NCBI RefSeq assembly: GCF_024166365.1
Contig: NC_064839.1
Location: forward strand, 33,802,378-33,866,377
DNA: 64,000 bases
Source: Elephas maximus indicus
Lineage: Eukaryota > Chordata > Mammalia > Proboscidea > Elephantidae
Direction of reading: 5' to 3'
The notes below the pieces were generated by a model. That model was given only the letters and a program-made list of their open reading frames with translations, had not been told where the DNA came from and ran no database searches. The translations under genes and the position numbers were made by a program. Every line of letters starts with the position of its first letter. Position 1 is the first letter of the stretch. Shown here piece by piece: positions 59,833 to 64,000 of the stretch.

Positions 59833-60184
59833 TAGTCATCAGTTGATGGACATGTGGATTGTTTCCACTTTTTGGCTATTATGAGGCCTGGTTAATGCTT
59901 ACTCAGCCTCAGGACTCGGTTCAGACGCCCTCTCCTCCAGGATGGCTCCCTTGGGTAAGGTCAAGTGCCTCTGACTTCCCAAAGTACCCTGTGCCTACTC
60001 TACATTCAATACTGTTTTGGTGTCCACTCATCTCCCCACTAGACTAGGCCTGTGTGATGTGTTTTCATAACCCACTAGAGACCCACCATGGTGCCTGCCT
60101 TCTAGGGGGTGACAGGAGGGAATGACCATGGTGGGAGAAGCTGGCTCCTCTTACTGCTCACTAGGGGCCAGGCCCAGGGTTTTA

Positions 60185-60300
60185 TACTTCACAAACATCT
60201 TGGAGAGATCCTATCATTATTCTCATTTTACAGCTGAGGAGAAGTGACTTGCCCAAGGCCACAAAGCCAGTAAGTGGCTGAACTGGAATCAGTTCATTAG
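60185..60300 (-). repeat. MIR SINE relic
   Basis: ctcattttacagctgaggag, gtgacttgcccaaggccaca, cagtaagtggctgaactgga, in inverse-MIR order. Confidence 0.75.
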
Positions 60301-60309
60301 TGCAGTCTG

Positions 60310-61320
60310 CTTTCAGTGTTCATACATTGTCTCTGCCCATCCTCGCTGGCTTCCAGTCCCACCCTCCCCTGCTCTCACCAAGGTCACCAATGACCTCTGA
60401 ATGGCAAAACCAAATGGAAGGTTGTACGATGTTATTTCAATCTCTTGGCCACATTTGGCAGTTACCATCCCCTTCTTTTTCAGGCTCTCTGCTGGGGCTA
60501 CTCTTACATCTCAGGAGGTGTCTTTGGCCTTTTTGACAAGACTATCTTCTTCCCTCTCCCTTAATTAAGCCTTTCCTGGGAGGAAGGGTCCCATCCTTGG
60601 GCCTCTATTCTTCTCAATCTATGCTCTTCCTTGGAGACCTTGGCCATACCTCTGCCCTGATTTCCAAAGCGTCTCCCCATCTCAGGCCTCAGACCTGAGA
60701 ACAAATAATAGCCTCTACATCACTACTCAGATGATTCAATCCCATCTTATCAGCCTTTCTCCAACCTGTTCCTTCTACATGCCACCATCATTTGACCCTG
60801 ACACCTACACAGGTGCCTAAGCCAGAGACAGGACATCTGCCTTGACACTTCATTCTTCCTCATCCTCCTCATCTGACCCTTAACCAAACAAACTCCATTG
60901 CCGTCAAGTCAATTCTGACTCATAGTAACCCTATCTAACCCTTATGTCTTATCAACTCTTTTTCTATGATTCTCCACAACGCCCCCTGCCAACACCTGAG
61001 GACAGGCTGCCATCATTTCTGGCCTGGTTTAGTGCAACAGCCTGCAAACTGCTTTTCCCACCTCCAGTGTGGCCTCTGCCTCCAATCTACTTTTCAAACT
61101 GCAGGTACTTTCTTAAGTATAGGCCCCATCGTTTTGTCCTCTCCCTCCTGTCCTCAGGACAAAGTCTAAAACCTTGCCTACACCTTTTTTTTAAATCCTT
61201 GCCTATGGCTTTTGAAATCCTTCAGGAGTTGATCTCGGCTTAACTCTCCAGCCACACTCCTACCACACCACAATTGGCCTGTACTGAATGACTTGCTACT
61301 CCCAGAACCCACCATCATTT
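60310..61320 (+). mobile_element. L2 LINE relic, interrupted by an AfroSINE fragment
   Basis: Long diverged L2: tgctctcaccaaggtcacca, gcctctattcttctcaatct, caacagcctgcaaactgctt, aggacaaagtctaaaacctt. An antisense AfroSINE tail fragment lies at 60883-60933. Confidence 0.65.
60883..60933 (-). mobile_element. AfroSINE tail fragment, antisense
   Basis: About 50 bp only: ccaaacaaactccattgccg, then tcaattctgactcatagtaa; the tRNA-like head is missing. Confidence 0.8.
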
Positions 61321-62445
61321 GTACCTGCTATTTCATGTGACTGGTGATTGGCCAAGCCCAGTCTGAAGTCTCTCACTCTTTTCATGCCATAAGAGACTGT
61401 CTCTTGTGAAACAATATTGAAATGCAGAAGGAGATGTTGTCATGACCAGTTCAAAAAGAAGTAAATCAGGGCAGAGAGGGACTAAAGTGTTCTGGAAGAC
61501 AGACAGCATATCACTCATGAGAGCTCTTTAACCATGTCCCCTGAGTGGCTTCATTCACTGGCTGAGAAAAACAATCCTCAGGACCACCTAGTCACACAGA
61601 AATTGAGATCTCAGGGCTCTTCCTCTTGAATGTTGATTAGATTTCTTTACAACAGGGATGAGATGTCCTGACTGGCCCAAGGGTTAGGAAGAGCCCCAAC
61701 TCCAAATTAGGAAACTGGCATTCTGGTACCCATCAGCTGAGCTGCAGCTGCATTACCCAGCAAGCCTTTGCTTGTCTGTATTTTCCAAGTTTCTGAGTAA
61801 GAGGAGGGCTAAACTATCCACAGCAAAATCCTAGAAACAATGACCAGCAATAAGAATCCCTAGGGCTCAGATGACGGTCTCAAAAACATCACTTACCAAT
61901 AAAAAGAACTAGATCTCCCAGGAGAAATGGTGACTCTAGGTCTGGGTCAGGAAATGTATACAATGAAACTGGAACATACTGTCATCCCAACCCTTAGCTC
62001 AAAGGCTAAGGGTTGTATCAAAAATACTAGGCAGTCAATTGAATAAGTTCCCATTGGTTAAGGGACAATCTGATCACCAATAAGGTTAATAACTGCAATA
62101 GACAAGGCACAACAAATAAATTAAAATCCATTGGTACATCATGATACTAAACGAACAAAAACAATCCTCATTAGTCATCTTTGGAGGATGTTGGAAAACC
62201 AAATCATTATTTTGAAAGCTGGCAAATAACGGCAAAGACTCAAGCATTTACCCCACCTCTCCTATACAGACTGTATCTCAGGGAAGCCAAGTAGTTGATT
62301 GCTGAACATTTCCAGGCATAGATGCATTCAAGGTAGCCACTGCAGAAGCAAAGACAGGATTAGAATATCATGATTTTGCAATACCTAATGAAATAATGAT
62401 CTAGGCATAACAACGTGAGGATGGCGCAGGACCAGGCAATATTTC

Positions 62446-62510
62446 ACTGTGTTGTACATAGGGTTGCCATGAGTCAGAATTGACTGAACGGCACCTAACA
62501 AGAACAGCAA
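62446..62510 (+). mobile_element. AfroSINE tail fragment, sense
   Basis: Only the last part remains: gttgccatgagtcagaattg and gaacggcacctaacaagaac. Confidence 0.75.
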
Positions 62511-62712
62511 GGCGAAAAATGTCAGTCATTCCTTATGTCTAAAAAAGAAAAATCAATCAAATATTATATGCTTCCCAATGGAAGTAAACACACCATCTAG
62601 TAAATATTCTTTAAAAAAAAAAATCAGATCAGAATTGAATAAAGCCTATAAATCTAATTACCTATTTACAGGACAAACGAGGGACATAGAAACATGTAAA
62701 ACTATATGACGC

Positions 62713-63463
62713 GTTAAGGGGACTTCTAAGTCAATTGGCAAAATAATTCTATTATGAAAACATTCTGCATTCCACTTTGAAATGTGGCGTCTGGGGCCTT
62801 AAATGCTAACAAGCTGCCATCTAAGATGCATCAATTGGTCTCAACCCACTTGGAGCAAAGGAGAATGAAGAACACCAAGGTCACACGATAACTATGAGCC
62901 CAAGAGACAGAAAGGGCCACATGAACCAGAGACTTACATCATCCTGAGACCAGAAGAACTAGATGGTGCCCGGCCACAACCGATGACTGCCCTGACAGTG
63001 AGCACAACAGAGAACCCCTGAGGGAGCAGGAGATCAGTGGGATGCAGACCCCAAATTCTCATAAAAAGACCATACTTAATGGTCTGACTGAGACTAGAGG
63101 AATCCCGGCAGTCATGGTCCCCAAACCTTCTGTTGGCCCAGGACAGGAACCATTCCCGGAGACAACTCATCAGACATGGAAGGGACTGGACAGTGGGTAG
63201 GAGAGAGATGCTGATGAAGAGTGAGCTATTTGTATCAGGTGGACACTTGAGACTGTGTTGGCATCTCCTGTCTGGAGGGGAGATGGGAGGGTAGAAAGCG
63301 TTGGAAGCTGGCAAAATTGTCACGAAAGGAGAGACTGGAAGGGCTGACTCATTAGGGGGAGAGAAAGTGTGAGTATGGAGTAAGGTGTATATAAACTTAT
63401 ATGTGACAGACTGACTTGATTTGTAAACGTTCACTTGAAGCTCAATAAAAATTAAAAAAAAAA
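62713..63463 (+). mobile_element. L1 3' end, 5'-truncated, with poly(A) tail and target-site duplication
   Basis: About 750 bp of L1 3' UTR ending in ctcaataaaaatt and a poly(A) tail. Flanked by aaactatatga(c/t)gc at about 62698-62712 and 63464-63477. The copy is well preserved and probably the youngest L1 in the window. Confidence 0.9.
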
Positions 63464-63752
63464 AAACTATATGATGCAGATGCAATCAGCAAAACTGAGA
63501 AAGAGGGAAAATCTATTAGGTCAAGGGATTCAGCTTCTTCAACAAACAGATTAAAAGGAAAAGAGAATGAGAGAGAAACTATATTAAAAGACCAAAGAAG
63601 TTAGCACCAACTGATATGTATGGATCATATTTGGACCCTGAGTGAAACAAGCAAATTATATTTAGAAATTTAAGATAATTTGAGAGACCTAAATGGATAT
63701 TTAACAATGCTAAGAAATTTTTTTTTTTTTGAGAGGAGTAATGGTATTGTGA

Positions 63753-63880
63753 GAAGCTCTGGTGGTGCAGTGGTTAAGCAGCTCGGCTACTGACCTAAAG
63801 GTTGGTGGTTCAAACCCACCAGCAGCTCCGAGAAAGAAAGATGTCGTACTCTGATTCCGTAAAGATTGCAGTCTTGGGAG
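63753..63880 (+). mobile_element. AfroSINE, sense, 3'-truncated
   Basis: Head gctctggtggtgcagtggtt and B-box-like ggtggttcaaaccc are present, then gtaaagattgcagtcttggg; the tail with gagtcggaattgactc is absent. Confidence 0.88.
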
Positions 63881-64000
63881 TGGTGGCAAAAACATCAAAT
63901 ACCGGGGAAAACTGAGAAGTCAACATCCTCGAAAATTCTAACGCCTGAACAAAAAATCACAAGACACACAAAAAACAAAGATACAATGGCCCATCCAAAT

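Larger units (their letters stand above)
58810..59890 (-). mobile_element. Old LINE (L1M-like), antisense, host of two SINE insertions
   Basis: Late-ORF2/3' UTR L1 text: gagatataactcgcatacca, gcaaccagcactgcaatcaa, ggctgaattgtatttcattg, ttgtttccactttttggcta. The SINE blocks at 59062-59428 and 59628-59832 interrupt it. Confidence 0.78.
42211..64000 (-). other. ATP6V0D1: ATP6V0D1 intron 1 (part; continues past the window)
   Basis: The CpG-island first exon encoding the N-terminal 46 residues is not found here, so at least 21.8 kb of intron 1 lies in the window. It holds the L2, MIR, AfroSINE, L1 and LTR-like repeats listed separately. The stretches 44-48.8 kb and 50.2-54.5 kb are largely unique apart from the AfroSINE at 51626 and an L2-like scrap near 46830. 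Confidence 0.75.
61860..64000 (+). mobile_element. Old LINE (probably L1M 3' region), interrupted by younger repeats
   Basis: AT-rich sequence such as caatagacaaggcacaacaa, cagatcagaattgaataaag, then (after the L1) gaccctgagtgaaacaagca and gagacctaaatggatattta, resembling old L1 3' UTRs. Broken by the L1 at 62713 and SINE pieces at 62446 and 63753. Family assignment is tentative; 61330-61860 holds nothing recognised. Confidence 0.45.

Overview
This is mammalian nuclear DNA, almost certainly from an afrotherian and most likely an elephant or close relative. Two things point there. The genes are ordinary intron-containing vertebrate genes. The interspersed repeats are tRNA-derived AfroSINEs, a BovB-like RTE LINE and an L1 whose 3' UTR recurs in three places. 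The species call rests on recognising repeat families by eye, not on a search.

Two protein-coding genes are visible. HSD11B2 (11-beta-hydroxysteroid dehydrogenase type 2) lies complete on the + strand: five coding exons between 19684 and 26131, 405 codons plus stop, with a CpG-island promoter just upstream. ATP6V0D1 (V-ATPase V0 subunit d1) lies on the - strand: coding exons 8 to 2 run from 27644 to 42210 and encode residues 47-351 of a 351-residue protein. Its first exon is not found, so 42211-64000 is read as intron 1, continuing past the window end. The genes converge, with poly(A) signals about 580 bp apart. This is the HSD11B2-ATP6V0D1 order of human chromosome 16q22. The two products act separately: one inactivates cortisol at the ER, the other is part of the proton pump that acidifies organelles.

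Layout: 1-7591 is one RTE LINE copy with a 5' inversion. It is broken by an LTR-type element (165-4590), which is itself broken by a 3.9 kb L1 (640-4549). Next come an old LTR (7597-8056), AfroSINE and tRNA-Gly-type SINE copies, L2 and MIR relics, and a Tigger-like DNA transposon candidate (13055-14437). From 14.4 to 19 kb the sequence is mostly unique and no gene was found. The CpG island and HSD11B2 follow; intron 4 of that gene is swollen by an RTE fragment and three AfroSINEs. After ATP6V0D1 exons 8 to 2, the long intron 1 carries L2, MIR, AfroSINE, old L1 and one fairly young L1 3' end.

I found no new coding system, CRISPR array, tRNA or rRNA gene. The points most worth a second look are the datable nested insertions with intact target-site duplications, the inverted SINE pair inside HSD11B2, a 50-bp minisatellite in HSD11B2 intron 1, and a TATA-like box in its GC-rich promoter.
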